Made by a program: the position numbers and the translations under genes. From positions 5,704,001 to 5,768,000 of the forward strand of contig JANTQA010000023.1 of the NCBI GenBank assembly GCA_027625915.1: a stretch of DNA of 64,000 nucleotides. Direction: 5' to 3'. Within the stretch, counting starts at the first letter, position 1. Each line of letters begins with the position of its first letter. The notes below the pieces were generated by a model that was not told the origin of the DNA, searched no databases, and saw only the letters and a list, made by a program, of their open reading frames with translations. Positions 48,750 to 60,392 of this stretch are shown here, in pieces. Source of the DNA: Anaeramoeba flamelloides. Its lineage: Eukaryota; Metamonada; Anaeramoebidae.

Positions 48750-50170
48750 ACTTTTTTCAAAAGGGTGTGCGGTTTATGAAAGCAGTAGTTTTGTCTAACT
48801 TGGCTATTTCTATTTTATTTTTTTATACTAGTGACGAGTTCTTGGAATCGATCTAGCTAAATATTTTTACATTTCCACATAAATGGTTGTCAAAATATCC
48901 CCAAAATTAACCAAAGGTCATTTTATTAGGTTATCCATTGATTAATATTAATTTGAGGCTGGAATAGGAATATATCAAGAAGATTCAGATAATTCCCTGA
49001 TATATACATCACTTTGTATTGCAGAAAATAAAACCCCATGCAAAACAAATTAAAATGCACTTAAATAAACTTATACTCCTGATGGTAGGTATCTTATTAC
49101 CTAAAAAATAAGAATATCTTGAAATAAAAGTCTACTTTATTATAGAGAAAAACGGGGTTACGTTAAAAGACAATAAAACTGAAAAATCAACATTGTTGAT
49201 GGAAATAGAATATCTCAGAATATCATTCAATCGGAAAGATCACATAAAGAAAAACTTAGAAAATCAAAAGAATAATCACAATAAATATATATATATTTAT
49301 ATATATCTATGCCAAAAGAAATTTTTTAAATGTGTTCAAAATACAACTTTAAAAAGTAGTCATGTTACCCAAAGTACTTTATTGGTAGGGCATATTTAAT
49401 TTTACCAAGATAGATATTAAAGATATAGATATTTTTTTTAATGAAAAAGGTAAAAAAAAAAATAAAAATTTATGTAGGAACCTCAGCAGACATACAAAAA
49501 TGGGAAACCATATTAAATCCACTCAAAATATGATCCTAAAAAGGAAAAATAATTTTATTAAGAAATTAAAACACTTAAAATAGGATCGTCTAGCTGAATT
49601 CCTATCAATATATTGAATTGGGGGTATTGGTTGGGAAAAATGGAGAAAATTGAAATTTAAAGGAAAAAAATCCATCAATCCAAAAAAAATCATAAAAGGC
49701 AAGGTTGAATCACCATAGTTAGAAGAAAAATGGAAATAAAAAGTTATTCCACAATATCTCAAAGGCAACTTCATCAAAAGAGGTCTAACTTGAACTTAAA
49801 AACATGAACTGTCACATTCAATCTGAAGTCTTTTTATAATCATTTGAATGGTTATACGCACCAATGGGGAAAGGAAGTTTATTTAAAAACGCGACCAAGT
49901 ATGTAACAAAAAAGTCTATAATGTGGGATATTAAATTTTTTTCTTTAAAAAATATTTAAAAAAACAACTCAAAAAAATTATAAATTATGACTTTAACAAA
50001 ATAAAAAAAATGCACTCATACTAATTATTGATGGAAATGAACATAAAAGAAATTCATGAAATTATTATAGAAAACTTTTTGATCAATAAGATTCAACAAA
50101 CTATTAGGAAAGGGGGGGGCTTAAAAAAAAATAAGCTCTATCGGGTAAACTAATCTAGATCCAGAAAAAT
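48750..50170 (+). mobile_element. Decayed LINE (non-LTR retrotransposon), reverse transcriptase 3' half
   Basis: Plus-strand frames carry RT-like pieces in the right order: KGVRFMKAVVLSNLAISILF at about 48760 (compare GVRQGC.LSP.LFN.Y), SDNSLIYTSLCIAENKT at about 48985 (compare YADD.LIYTS), YLRISFNRKDHIKKNL at about 49211 (compare the post-RT YLG......HI motif), then RLAEFLSIY near 49590 and FEWLYAPMGKGSLFKNA near 49850. The frame is lost many times (stops and shifts), so the copy is dead and old. The 5' part, UTRs and target duplication were not found. Clade not assigned. Confidence 0.6.
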
Positions 50171-50189
50171 TAAGGTTCCTCGCAAAAAT

Positions 50190-50475
50190 TATATCTTTTT
50201 TCTAATTCTTTATTTTTTCTTTCAAACATTTTTTACCCCTTTTTCATTTTTGACTTTTTCTTTTCTTTTTTTTTTTTAGATAACTAAATTAAGTGTCAAA
50301 TACTTCTGATGACAGTATCTATTTTGATACTCTTTGAATTAGAAGTCTCAAATTTAATCACTTCAAAATTCTCTCATTAACAATTAGATGCTCTTTAGTC
50401 TTACCCTTTATAAAAAAGCCAGAAATTTTCTTTACAAAGACTATTTCTCTTAACAGTTAATCCAATTTAGTAATG
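50190..50475 (+). repeat. Segment N, solo copy
   Basis: A polypyrimidine stretch ending TTTTTTTTTTAG, then ACTTCTGATGACAGTATCTA, ACTCTTTGAATTAGAAG and ACTTCAAAATTCTCTCATTA, matching the middle of the C copies at 1500-2010 and 41140-41695, but here without C flanks. Confidence 0.55.
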
Positions 50476-51779
50476 ATCAGAAATTTTACACGGATCTAAG
50501 ATACCAATTCCATAAATACAAAATGGGTTGAATACAATTTCCAAAAATTTACATTTTTTCATATTTTGTATTCTCAAAAAAAAATAATTTATTATAAAAT
50601 TCTTATTTTTCTATTAAAGTGGGTGTATCGGTACTAGAGTTTCATAGAAGTTATTTAAATAGTATTTTTAATATTTTAAAAAAATTTTCCAGTATTTTCA
50701 ATTTTTGGTTATTTTCTGGAATCTTTGATAGATCCAAAATTTTTCCAGAAAATATTACAATAGAAGCAAAATTAATTGTAACTGGCAGTGTTTATATATT
50801 CAAAAAAATTCCTTATTAATTATCATCATTTTACCTCCAACTACAATATTAAAAAAAATACAATTTCAAAAAATAAAATAAAATCCAAATGAAAAAAAAG
50901 TATGATATTTTGATACTTTACTTTATTTCTTTTCAAAAAAATCAAACATAGATAAAAATTTCAAATCTTTTAAAAACAATCCACGTTAAAATTTAAAATT
51001 TGCGATCTTCAAAATTTTCAACAAAAAGAATACAACTCCGTAAGCACGGAAAGAAAAAAACATGCTAACAAGCAAACACAATGTCAACAATCAGGCACTA
51101 TTAACTCGGATTCAAAAATAAACATTGCCAATTATTTCAGTTTATTGCATAAATTCAAATCTTTTTTTAAAGAATAATCTCTAAAAAATTGAATTGAAAA
51201 ATATAAACTGAAAATTTAAACATTTCACTCATTGAGAAAATGTTTAATGAAACGGTGCTGTTATTTTATCGTCATTCATTAAAAATGATATATGTTTTGT
51301 GTCTTTGCGTTGCTTTTTTCAATTGGCTTTCTTATTGTGTTGAAATTATCAAAGTATGCGGATTTAAATTCCTCTGTTTTTTGTTATTCAAGATTCTCTA
51401 TTTCATGTTTTTGTAATGTTTTTTTTTTTTTTTTTTTTTTGTATTATAAAAAAAAATATAAATTGGATAAGATAGAACACATCCAATAAAATCATAAATA
51501 GAAATAAAGTAGAAAGACATTAATAGAGATAGATATATAAGTATATAGATGCTTATATATTTCTCATGAAATTATTGATTTGGCAGAATTTGTTTTAAAA
51601 AGTTTTTCCAAAGAACTTTTTACTCTATCAAGAATTTACCAAGAAATCCCATACCAAATCAAAGCAATTAATTTTTTTTTTTTTTAACAGAATACACTAA
51701 ATAATTTTGGTTATTAATTGATCCTCAATTATTTCTGTTTGAAAAAAAAAAAAAAATTAAAAAAAAAAAAAAAATAAAT
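50476..51779. other. Intergenic, downstream of the bZIP gene; nothing recognised
   Basis: AT-rich, with poly-T and poly-A tracts at 51420-51440 and 51680-51775. The stretch 51000-51130 is less AT-biased but yields no convincing frame. It presumably holds the bZIP gene's 3' UTR at its right end. Confidence 0.4.
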
Positions 51780-52595
51780 TTAAACCCAATTTTCATTTTC
51801 TTCAAAGTGATCGTTTTCAAGCCCCTCTAATAAAAAATCTTCAAATCCTGCTAAATTAAGTTGTCCGTTTTCCTGGGAAGAAAGTTGAAAGATGTCTTGT
51901 GTACAATTCAATTTGCTTGGGATGTCTCCAAGAATAGTATTTTCAGAATTATCTTCAAAGCATGTTTCGCTAAAGAGTACACTGTCATACTCGTTTATCT
52001 TTTGGAATTCTTGTAAGATTTGTGGCTGATATTTTTCTTCTTTTTCTACAACATTCTCTTGTGCGTCTTCATATTCTTCTTCTTCTTCTTCTTCTTCTAC
52101 TTCTTCTTTTTCTTCTCTATCATATTCTTCTTTTTCAACTTCTTTTACGTTTAGTTCTTGCAAAGATTGTTCGTCGATTTCTTTAAAATCTTGGATGGAT
52201 TGTTCCTTCAAGATCTTTGCTTCCAATAGCTCAATTTGTTTTTTTAAATCAGAGTTTTCTTGCGAGATGAGATCAAGTCTTACATTTAGTGATGTGTTCT
52301 CTTCTTTCAGGGTCTTTGTTTCATTCTCTAATTCTTTTACATAGACTTTTTTTCTTTGGCGGAATCTTTTTGCATTTTCTCGGTTCCTCTTCATTTTTTT
52401 CATTTTCTTTTGTTCTTCAGTTAAAACTATCGGTTTGGCTTGGTTAATTTTTTTCTTGATAACAGTCAGTGTAACTGGTCCTTTCAAAATTCTGCGATTT
52501 TTGTTCTTGATGGGATCATCGTTAGATAACCTCTTTCTCGTCGCAACAATTCTTGTAATGACACTTGTTCTTGGGTTGCTTTTGTTTGTTGACAT
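51780..52595 (-). CDS. bZIP transcription factor with acidic C-terminal half
   Basis: Single-exon, 271 residues, ATG at 52595. bZIP proteins bind palindromic DNA as dimers. The basic region at about residues 68-83 (KMKRNRENAKRFRQRKK) has the invariant Asn and, eight residues on, Arg; the residue before that Arg is Phe rather than Ser or Cys, and Asn replaces the first Ala of N-x-x-A-A. A Phe there is known in fungal Yap1-type and Cys-3/Zip1-type factors. The zipper follows with hydrophobic residues every seven: KEL, KTL, TSL, DLI, SDL, ELL. Residues about 135-185 are strongly acidic (Glu-rich), a plausible activation region. A basic, Thr/Val-rich N-terminus precedes the domain. Dimer partners and target genes cannot be told from sequence. 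Confidence 0.9.
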   Translation of the reverse strand: MSTNKSNPRTSVITRIVATRKRLSNDDPIKNKNRRILKGPVTLTVIKKKINQAKPIVLTEEQKKMKKMKRNRENAKRFRQRKKVYVKELENETKTLKEENTSLNVRLDLISQENSDLKKQIELLEAKILKEQSIQDFKEIDEQSLQELNVKEVEKEEYDREEKEEVEEEEEEEEYEDAQENVVEKEEKYQPQILQEFQKINEYDSVLFSETCFEDNSENTILGDIPSKLNCTQDIFQLSSQENGQLNLAGFEDFLLEGLENDHFEENENWV

Positions 52596-52689
52596 TTATT
52601 CGAAATAAAAATTGTGGAGTAGGTTTTTATTATTTTTTGGAAATTAAATCTGTCAATCAAATTAATTGTTAAAAAACAATTGGGGTTGT

Positions 52690-52795
52690 GTAGGTATTTG
52701 TTTTTTTTTTATTTAATGTGCAACGCACAGTAATCCGCTTCTTTATTTAACCTCTACAGGTTGTTTTTGCACAACGATCGTTGTTAAGTTTTTTT
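52690..52795. promoter_or_regulatory. Candidate bZIP gene promoter with palindromic sites
   Basis: About 100-190 bp upstream of the bZIP ATG. It contains the perfect 12-bp palindrome CAACGATCGTTG (about 52773-52784), preceded by TTGCACAA, and another TGTGCAACGCACA site about 50 bp away. These GC-richer, dyad-symmetric motifs stand out in a very AT-rich region and resemble bZIP-type recognition sites. Binding by the neighbouring gene's own product is speculation. Confidence 0.35.
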
Positions 52796-53609
52796 AGAGA
52801 GAATGATTAAAAAAAATGGGTTTCGAAAAAGAGAATTCTTTATTTTGACAAGTGTTTTTGAAGAAAAGTGCGTTTGAATATCACCCACTGAAACAGATTT
52901 AATCCGAAATCTTTTTAATTTGTGAATAAATTTGCTTTTTTTCAATTTTCTCTTTTTATAATTTAAGTTTGAATAAATCAACATTTGAATCAAAACCAAT
53001 CGGTTCAATTATTCTAAAGATTTGGTGTAAATTTTTTTTTTATTTAATAAATTTTTTGATATTACCTTTGTTATTTTCAACCACACTAATTTTCAATTTC
53101 ACATTTTTTTCTCAAGTCTATGAATTTGGATCAAACAAAAGAAATCAAAAAAAATTAAGACTTTTCAAATTACAGTTTTCTTTTTGTGTTTTCCCCAAAC
53201 TTTACAAGTGTTTTTAATAAGAAATATTCACAACCAAACCAAAAGAGGGATTTTAAAAAAAAATGTGAGTTTTAAAATTTAATTCTTTAGGGAATAGTGT
53301 TTATCAAGTAGAGTTTAAAATTCAAAAAATCTTGTTTAAGTATAAATCATGTTCGTTATTCTTTCTTTCAACTGTCACAAGGAAAATTCTTATTAGTAAA
53401 ACAAGTACGAACAATTGATGATCTAAAAAATTGTAAATTATCCATTGTATTCATAAAAAATCCAAGAAGGCTAGAAAAATTTCTATGTTTCATTACAAAT
53501 TTAAAGGATAAGAAACCAATAGTCAGGTTTCAAAGCCAAAAATATCTTTCTTCAAATATTCTTGTTATTAATATTTGTTGCTAAAAAATAAAATAATCAG
53601 ATATTGGTC
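52796..53609. other. Intergenic; nothing recognised
   Basis: AT-rich DNA between the bZIP promoter and element B2. Short open frames on both strands (52784-53008, 52969-53217) are lysine- or phenylalanine-rich and look fortuitous. Confidence 0.4.
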
Positions 53610-54143
53610 GTTTTGATGAGAACATATATTATGATGATATTAACAACTAATTTCGGATAATATTAAAAAAAAGTTTGATTAGTACTACTTTATCACAAAA
53701 AAAATCATAAAATCGTGATATTCAACATTATCGTGATATTCACATTATCAAAACAATTAAAAATTATTTTTTTAAATCACCTTAAAACAAATCTATTGAC
53801 TTTTACAAAGCCTTGGGACTTTTACAACGCCTTCCCCCTTTAAAAATGTTAGAAAATGTTTTGAGGGTTGTGGAAAGTCTTTAACTGTTTGAAAGTTTTG
53901 AAAGACAGAATCCTTTATAAACAGGATGAGACTGAGTTGTTTATAAAATTTTTTTTTTATTCTCATTTTTTTTTTTATAAAATTATAAAATCTCAAACTT
54001 ATGTTATGGCCATACAAATAATAATCCATTTCCTAATACATCTGAATGGAAAAGACCTGTGTTGTTTTTAAATGGGGTTATTACCTTCACATGTTAAATA
54101 ACCAAAAAGAAAAAGAGGAATTTTCCTTCTTATTGGTGATCCA

Positions 54144-54330
54144 TTAAGGGACTAGTCCAAATTATTGTTTTTTTTTTTTTGACCAATTTCTAAATTAAGT
54201 TTCATTATCTAGAAATATGTTTAATATTGAAAATAAATAGGGGTTTTTCAAATCTAAGTAATTGGTAAAAAATTTCTCCATCTCTATTAAATTTAGGTAA
54301 AAAAAAAATTAATAGAGATTAGCACCTTAA
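54144..54330 (+). mobile_element. MITE I, copy 2, inside element B2
   Basis: TTAA at both edges (54144-54147 and 54327-54330). The inner sequence matches the reverse complement of 46555-46735 throughout, for example AATATTGAAAATAAA and AAATCTAAGTAATT. B1 is continuous here (GGTGATCGATCAA...ACTCTAGTTATG), which marks the insertion. Confidence 0.75.
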
Positions 54331-54853
54331 ACAAAAACTATTAAGTCTAGTTGTGTTTTCTGGACAATACAAAGATATTAGAATAAGAACTAAAAGAATA
54401 AGAATGAGAATTACAACCATCAAATTTACAAAAAATAACAATAATTGATGATGATACTAGTTTGCTTTAAAAGCTTTTGAAAAGTTACCCAACCCCTTTC
54501 AACTTTCATTGAATATTGTAAATTTTTTCACCAAAAAACACACTCTTTAAAGAGCAGATAGAAGGGATCGTTCTTTTAGAAGCATGATTATTCAACACAA
54601 TTTATAAGACCCATATTGACTGAGAAAATAATAATTAACTTTTTTATATTTTTGTTGATCTTAAGGATCCATAGGTTTGTCAACAAAATCAAAAGAAAAT
54701 AAAATAAAACTCTTTGGTGTGATCCTTGGTCGAGTCAAGTATCTTTTTTGTTGTTTTTTTTTATAGGATAACTTTTTTTCACATAATCTGTTTTTTGATC
54801 AAAAAAAATTCTCTTTGTAAGAATATTGTTGAACGAGTCTAATACCCATCAAC

Positions 54854-55387
54854 TAAACTAAAATTCAAAAATTTCCACACAGCTAAAACGTTCCAAACAA
54901 TCACAATAATACAATTTCATTGAAATTTGAGATAATTTTGTTTTTTGTAAAATATGAAAATCATTTTTTCATCTTTTCGTTTTTCTTTTCATTTCATTGT
55001 TTGAATTACGTAATTTGCTTCGTTGGATCAAAATTTTTCTAAAAGGTTTATATTATGTTAAAGTTGAGTTATTCCAAATAGAAGAACTCAAATAAAATTA
55101 GTTGGTAGTATCTAACCTTTGATCGATCAATATTCCTAATAGAATTTAAACAAATTTACTAATGTATTTTTTTGTTTTGCTCTCTCCAAAATTTTTAGCA
55201 CACCCATGATTTATTTGTATTGATAATTATTTACTTATTGTTTTGTGAGTATTTTATTTTATAAAAAGGTGTTAACATTTCAATTGGTGAATGGTTCTAA
55301 TTTGGTAAATCTTCGAGAAGTGGTTAAATAAGTTTTTTTTTTCACAAATCGAATTTTGGTGTGTTAAAAATTTTGAATTGGGGTTTA
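54854..55387 (+). mobile_element. Element C, copy inside element B2, about 530 bp
   Basis: Imperfect inverted ends: AACTAAAATTCAAAAATTTC at the left and AAACCCCAATTCAAAATTTT inward at the right, each followed by CACAC-type bases. B1 is continuous at this point (CATCAACTATTTATCGTGAT). This copy lacks segment N. It is the best-delimited C copy and shows C is a TIR-type element; superfamily not assigned. Confidence 0.6.
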
Positions 55388-55572
55388 TTATATCACGATT
55401 ACTTTTTAATCACACTATTTTGGCATTTATCATGATTTTTCAATAATCATCTGTATTTTATAGAATATCACATTTGTCGTATAATCACAATAATATCTAA
55501 TATCAGTATTTGATAAACATAATCAGGATTTTTGTAACTTAATCACAACTTAATCATAAATACCATCAAAAC

Positions 55573-56372
55573 TTGTAATATTTTGATAATTGTTTTTTTT
55601 TTTATATTGGGAATTAATTGATGGCACAACTGACCTTATAAAAATTAAAAAAAAAACCAAAAGAATCTATCTTTAGGCTTTTATGATAAAAATTATCAAG
55701 TTAATCTTTGGAAATAATAAATTAAAAAAATTTGACTCTTTAAGGTCAAAAATCGAATTATTAAAAACTACTATACAATTATTTTTCAGTTATATTTTTA
55801 GATTCAGAAAAGAAATCAAAAAAATAAATAACAAAATTGACCAATTTTAATTTTAATCATTCTTATGACTATCTAATAATGCATAGTTTAAAAAGATTTA
55901 CAATAGAGTTTTTAGATCTATTGAACTCCCGAGCACTAAAATAATTCACTTCAAATTATATATATATATATATAAATACACATCATTTTAAAAATTGTGA
56001 CTCGCCTGAAATTATAAATTGAAAAAACAATTATCCTTTAGTATCCAATAACAACAGATGATTAAATCTGATTTGAAATTAACCTTTAAATCATTCTAAA
56101 TATATAAAAAACCAATATTTTAAAAAAAAAAAAATAAAATAAAAAAATAAAAAAAAAATGAGTCACAATTTTTGAAATGTGCATTATAGATTTTTATTAC
56201 TGAACTTTCACTAAAAAAAATTTACCAAGATTTTTTACCGATAATTTAATTAATTTTAAAAAACCATTACTAAATCTTAATTTTCTTCGATTATTTATCT
56301 TTTTGAAGATCTTTTTCTTTGACTTGATATTAGTGTATGTTCGAAAAAAAAAAAAAAACGAAAAAAAAAAAA

Positions 56373-56420
<48 letters not shown>

Positions 56421-58095
56421 AAAAAAAAAGAAAAACAAAAGAAAAAAAGATAATTTAAAAAATTCAAAAAAATGAATTTGAACAAAAGAAAAAAAAAAAA
56501 TTAAAAAATTAGAAAATAAAATTTGAAAAATTAAAAAAAATGATTCTGATCCAATTATTTGAAAATATTTTTTTTTGTTAAGAATACGGGATTAACCCCC
56601 CCCCCCAAAAAAAAAAAAAAAAAATTTCCATAAAAATATTATGTATTTTAATCATTAAAACTAAAAATTTTTTGATTTGTTGAAAAAACTTTTCAAAACA
56701 ATTTTTTTTATGACAAAGTTTAGATGAAAAATAATAAAATCAGAAGAATCAAGAAAATTTTTCAAATGTAGAATTAAATTTTTTTATTAATCTATTTTTA
56801 TACTGTAGACACCTTAATTATTAATAATAAAAAGTACTTTCTAAGATAATAATTTATAAATTCTAGATCTTATAAACCTTTCATAATAATTCAAATTAAA
56901 AATTTTATTTCAAAGGAAAGTATGGTATTTGGAGTTCTAGTGGATATATATATTAATTTATATAAATGATTTTTCAAAAAAATTGACATGTTTCATAAAT
57001 AATGTTTGTGTACATTTATCGTAGTTTTATTCAATAATCCTATCAAGAAAAAATTTCAATTATTAGATTTGAAAGATTTTTTCTAATTTTGCAAATTTGA
57101 GTTTTGCTTTTTCAAATTTTTGTTTTTCTTTCAAAAGTTTTTATTTTACTTTTTCAAATTTTTGTTTTGGTTTTTCATCTTATTTTTTTTTCTTTTTCTT
57201 TTTTTTTTTTTAATACTTTTTTTTTGCTAATTTAGCACTTGGAAAAAAAAAACTTTGAAAAAACAAATAATCGCAAAGAAAATTTTGACGATGAAATTTC
57301 TTTTAAAATTCATTTAATTATTAGTAAAAAATATTATTTTTAAACCTTTTCTGTGAAATTTTATTAATAATAAATATGTAAGGTTCATTTCAAATATTGT
57401 GACTCAAAATTTACAAGTTAGAGGTTTTTTAGTTTTTTTCAATTTAAAATATTAGGCTTTTTTATGTTTATAATGAATAAAAATTGAATTACAAATCATA
57501 ATTATTTATTTTTTTTTCTTGAAAAGTAAAAAAATTCCCCAGATACTATTTCAGGCAAGTTATTATTTTGAATATTGGAATGTATAGCGATATAAATAGA
57601 TATAATTATAAAATAATAAAAAAAAAATTCAAAAAAAATATTGTATTTATTTTTCTAAAATATAATTTTTCAAATTTTAATTATTTGGCTAACAGTTCCA
57701 GTCAGATTAATAAATATTTATTTTAATTTAACTAATTTCTTTTGTTTTTTCTTATACAATCTTGACACCTTCTAAACAATATTATTGAATAATTAATTCC
57801 CAATCAAAAATTATTTTTCAAAATCTGAATTAATTTGATTGACTAATTTAATTTTACAAAGATTTTTTTCAAATTTTTACTTACTACAAAATTCAAAAAA
57901 AAAAAAACAAAAAACATTTTCTTGGATGCAAAGATGATAATTTATGATTTTTTATCAAGTTTTCAATAATTTATTTATATTTTTGAAATAAGGATTTTAT
58001 TTTTTTTCCAACAAAGAAGTTGATATTCTTTTAACCACTTGGTATTAAATGAAATTATTTTAAGTTTTTATTATTTTGTTTTTTAAATCTTTTTA
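55573..58095. other. Intergenic; poly-A rich, nothing recognised
   Basis: Holds a TA microsatellite (55956-55972) and a long adenine-dominated stretch at 56342-56640 with a C9 run near 56597. No gene, RNA gene or transposon end could be supported. Confidence 0.45.
56342..56460. repeat. Poly-A dominated tract
   Basis: About 120 bp, over 90 percent adenine with sparse G and C interruptions. Low-complexity DNA; on the opposite strand a poly-T tract. Confidence 0.85.
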
Positions 58096-58291
58096 CAGCC
58101 AGTTCCACTTTTAAGGCACAAACTATCAAAGAAATTTAAGGCACAAAAAAATCTCAAATTAAAGCACAAAATTCAAACTCTAGTAAAATAATTTGTAAAA
58201 AAAACAATTCCAAATTTTGTGCCTTAATTTGAGATTTTTATTGTGCCTTAAATTTCGTTGAACGTTTGTGCCTTAAAAGTGGAACTGACTT
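58096..58291 (+). mobile_element. MITE G, copy 2, hairpin, TA-flanked
   Basis: Left end CAGCCAGTTCCACTTTTAAG; right end inverted AAGTCAGTTCCACTTTTAAG. Both arms contain CTCAAATTAA.GCACAAAATT. TA flanks. 196 bp, closely similar to G1. Confidence 0.8.
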
Positions 58292-59652
58292 TATTTTATT
58301 TGATTTAATTGAAGTTTTAGTAAAATTTTTAATTATTATTGTAAAAATAAACAAATAAAACCCCTTTTAAATTTAATTCAATATTTATTAAAAGATAGTG
58401 AAATATAAACAATGAAAATTCCTCCATACAATTCTTTTTTTTTTATCCATTTTATCATAAAATTAACAATATTATATAATTGTTATTAATGATAAACCAA
58501 TGGAGTGAATTTTTAATTACTATTATTTTAATAATAAATTTTCTAATTGGAGAAATATAAAAAAATAAAATCCCTCAAAAAATATATTCCTAAAAATAAA
58601 TTCGTTTTATTTTATTTTCAAAGATTAAAAACAAAATAAAAGTAAATAATTTATTTCTCTTCATAATATTTTAACTTTATATTATGATTAAAATCTGGAT
58701 ATAAGATAAATAATAAAATTAAATTATTTTCCAAATCAATATCTTATTTAATATTATATTTAAAACCTGTGAAAGTTTACATACAATACTGGGGAACTAA
58801 GGGTTATAAATTATTGGAATAATTTTTTCTTTTAAATAAAATCAGTGTTTTTATTTCTGATTATTCCCAATAAGAATAAATAGTGCTGATAAGATTACAT
58901 AACTGAAAAAATAAAGAGAGAGAGTGAGAGGTGATAGGTTAAGAATTTCTTCTTTAAAAATGACGAATAATCCAGTCTTGACAAAAATAACATAATGCTT
59001 GATTTACTTTGAAAATATTATTTTCAGAAAGAATAATTAATGTAAATGAAATTATTGTAAAAATCATCTTTAAAGGCTATAGAGAATAAAAACACTTCAA
59101 ATTAATTAAAACCCTAAAAAGAAAGAAAAATTAAAATTTTATTTTATAATAATGAGTAATTGTTTATTTCCCGGTTAGATTTATTTTATTATATAAGCAA
59201 AAATAATTTGTCAAGATGAAGAATTAATAAAGTAGAAAAAATAAGAAAAAGAGCCCATTTTACAATAATAAAGAGGGTGGGGGCATAATGAAAATAATGA
59301 ATTTTAAAAAAAAATAATTTTTTATCTTTTGTGTGAAATTATAAAAAATATACAAAAAAATCTTCAAAGAAAGATTGAAAGAAATCAATAAAGACCAATT
59401 TTGTGATTTTATATCATTATCATCAATACAATGCTAATATCTCAATATATAATATAGATAACAGCGAAAAAACATTTCAAAAAAAAAAAATAAAACAAGA
59501 GAAAAAAGGGGAAAATAAAAGAAGAATAAGAAAAAGAATATTGCTTGTGAATTTTAAAATAAAAATTTGCAAATTAAAATATAGAAATAAAATCAACAAT
59601 ATCTAAACAATAAAATGAGAATAAAAAAAAGAATGGAATGACTTTAAAAACA
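58292..59652. other. Intergenic 3' of the 865-residue gene; nothing recognised
   Basis: AT-rich, with a GA-rich patch at 58917-58935 and A-rich stretches. The open frame at 59403-59606 is low-complexity lysine-rich and not credible as a gene. Confidence 0.4.
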
Positions 59653-60355
59653 TTAATTAAGAGAAGGATTTAAAGTTTTCCGGGTAAAAGTGGAATTTAA
59701 ATTTTCATTATTAAATTTGATTTTAATATTATTTTTGATTAAAGGCAAATTAATAATTATATTAAATGGGAACACATCAAAAAAATTATCAAGATTAAAA
59801 ACAATTTTTTTTCCAAAAAAATTAACAATTCCATCCCAATATGCACCTTTATTTATAGAAAATTTAACGATCAAGTTCGTTATTAGCTTCACTTTCCCCA
59901 TTCTATTATTGAAATAGCAATTTAGAGGGTTGTTGTCATACGGGGAGTTGATCAGTCTGAAATATTCATCGGTAACCGAACCATTACTCTGCTTGGTTAA
60001 TTCCAACGCTAGCAGATTGCAACACCTTATAAAACAATAGTTGCCGATTACTGAAATGTATTCCGAGAAAAATTTGGTTCTCTCTTTTGAATGTAATCGC
60101 AGCCCAGAGTTTGGAACAAATCTTTTTTCAAACCAAAACATTACAACATCTTCTACAAATATTTGACTATACAAATTATTTAATTCGTTGATTAGCAGAT
60201 TTTCATTTTCGATTTTTTTTTCATTTTGGTTTTGGTATTTATTATTATTAATAATATTATCATTCAAATTATTACCATTATAAAAATTATTTTTATTATT
60301 ATTATTATTAATAATATTATTGCTATTATTATTATTATCATTGTTTTTGTTTTTG

Positions 60356-60392
<37 letters not shown>

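Larger units (their letters stand above)
53610..55572 (+). mobile_element. Element B2, second B copy, with I and C elements inserted
   Basis: Matches B1 (2987-4204) from GTTTTGATGA at the left to CCATCAAAAC at the right. Two extra blocks absent from B1 sit inside: 54144-54330 (MITE I) and about 54854-55387 (C). Removing them gives about the size of B1. The subterminal ATCGTGAT-type motifs are more degraded than in B1, suggesting an older copy. Confidence 0.7.
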
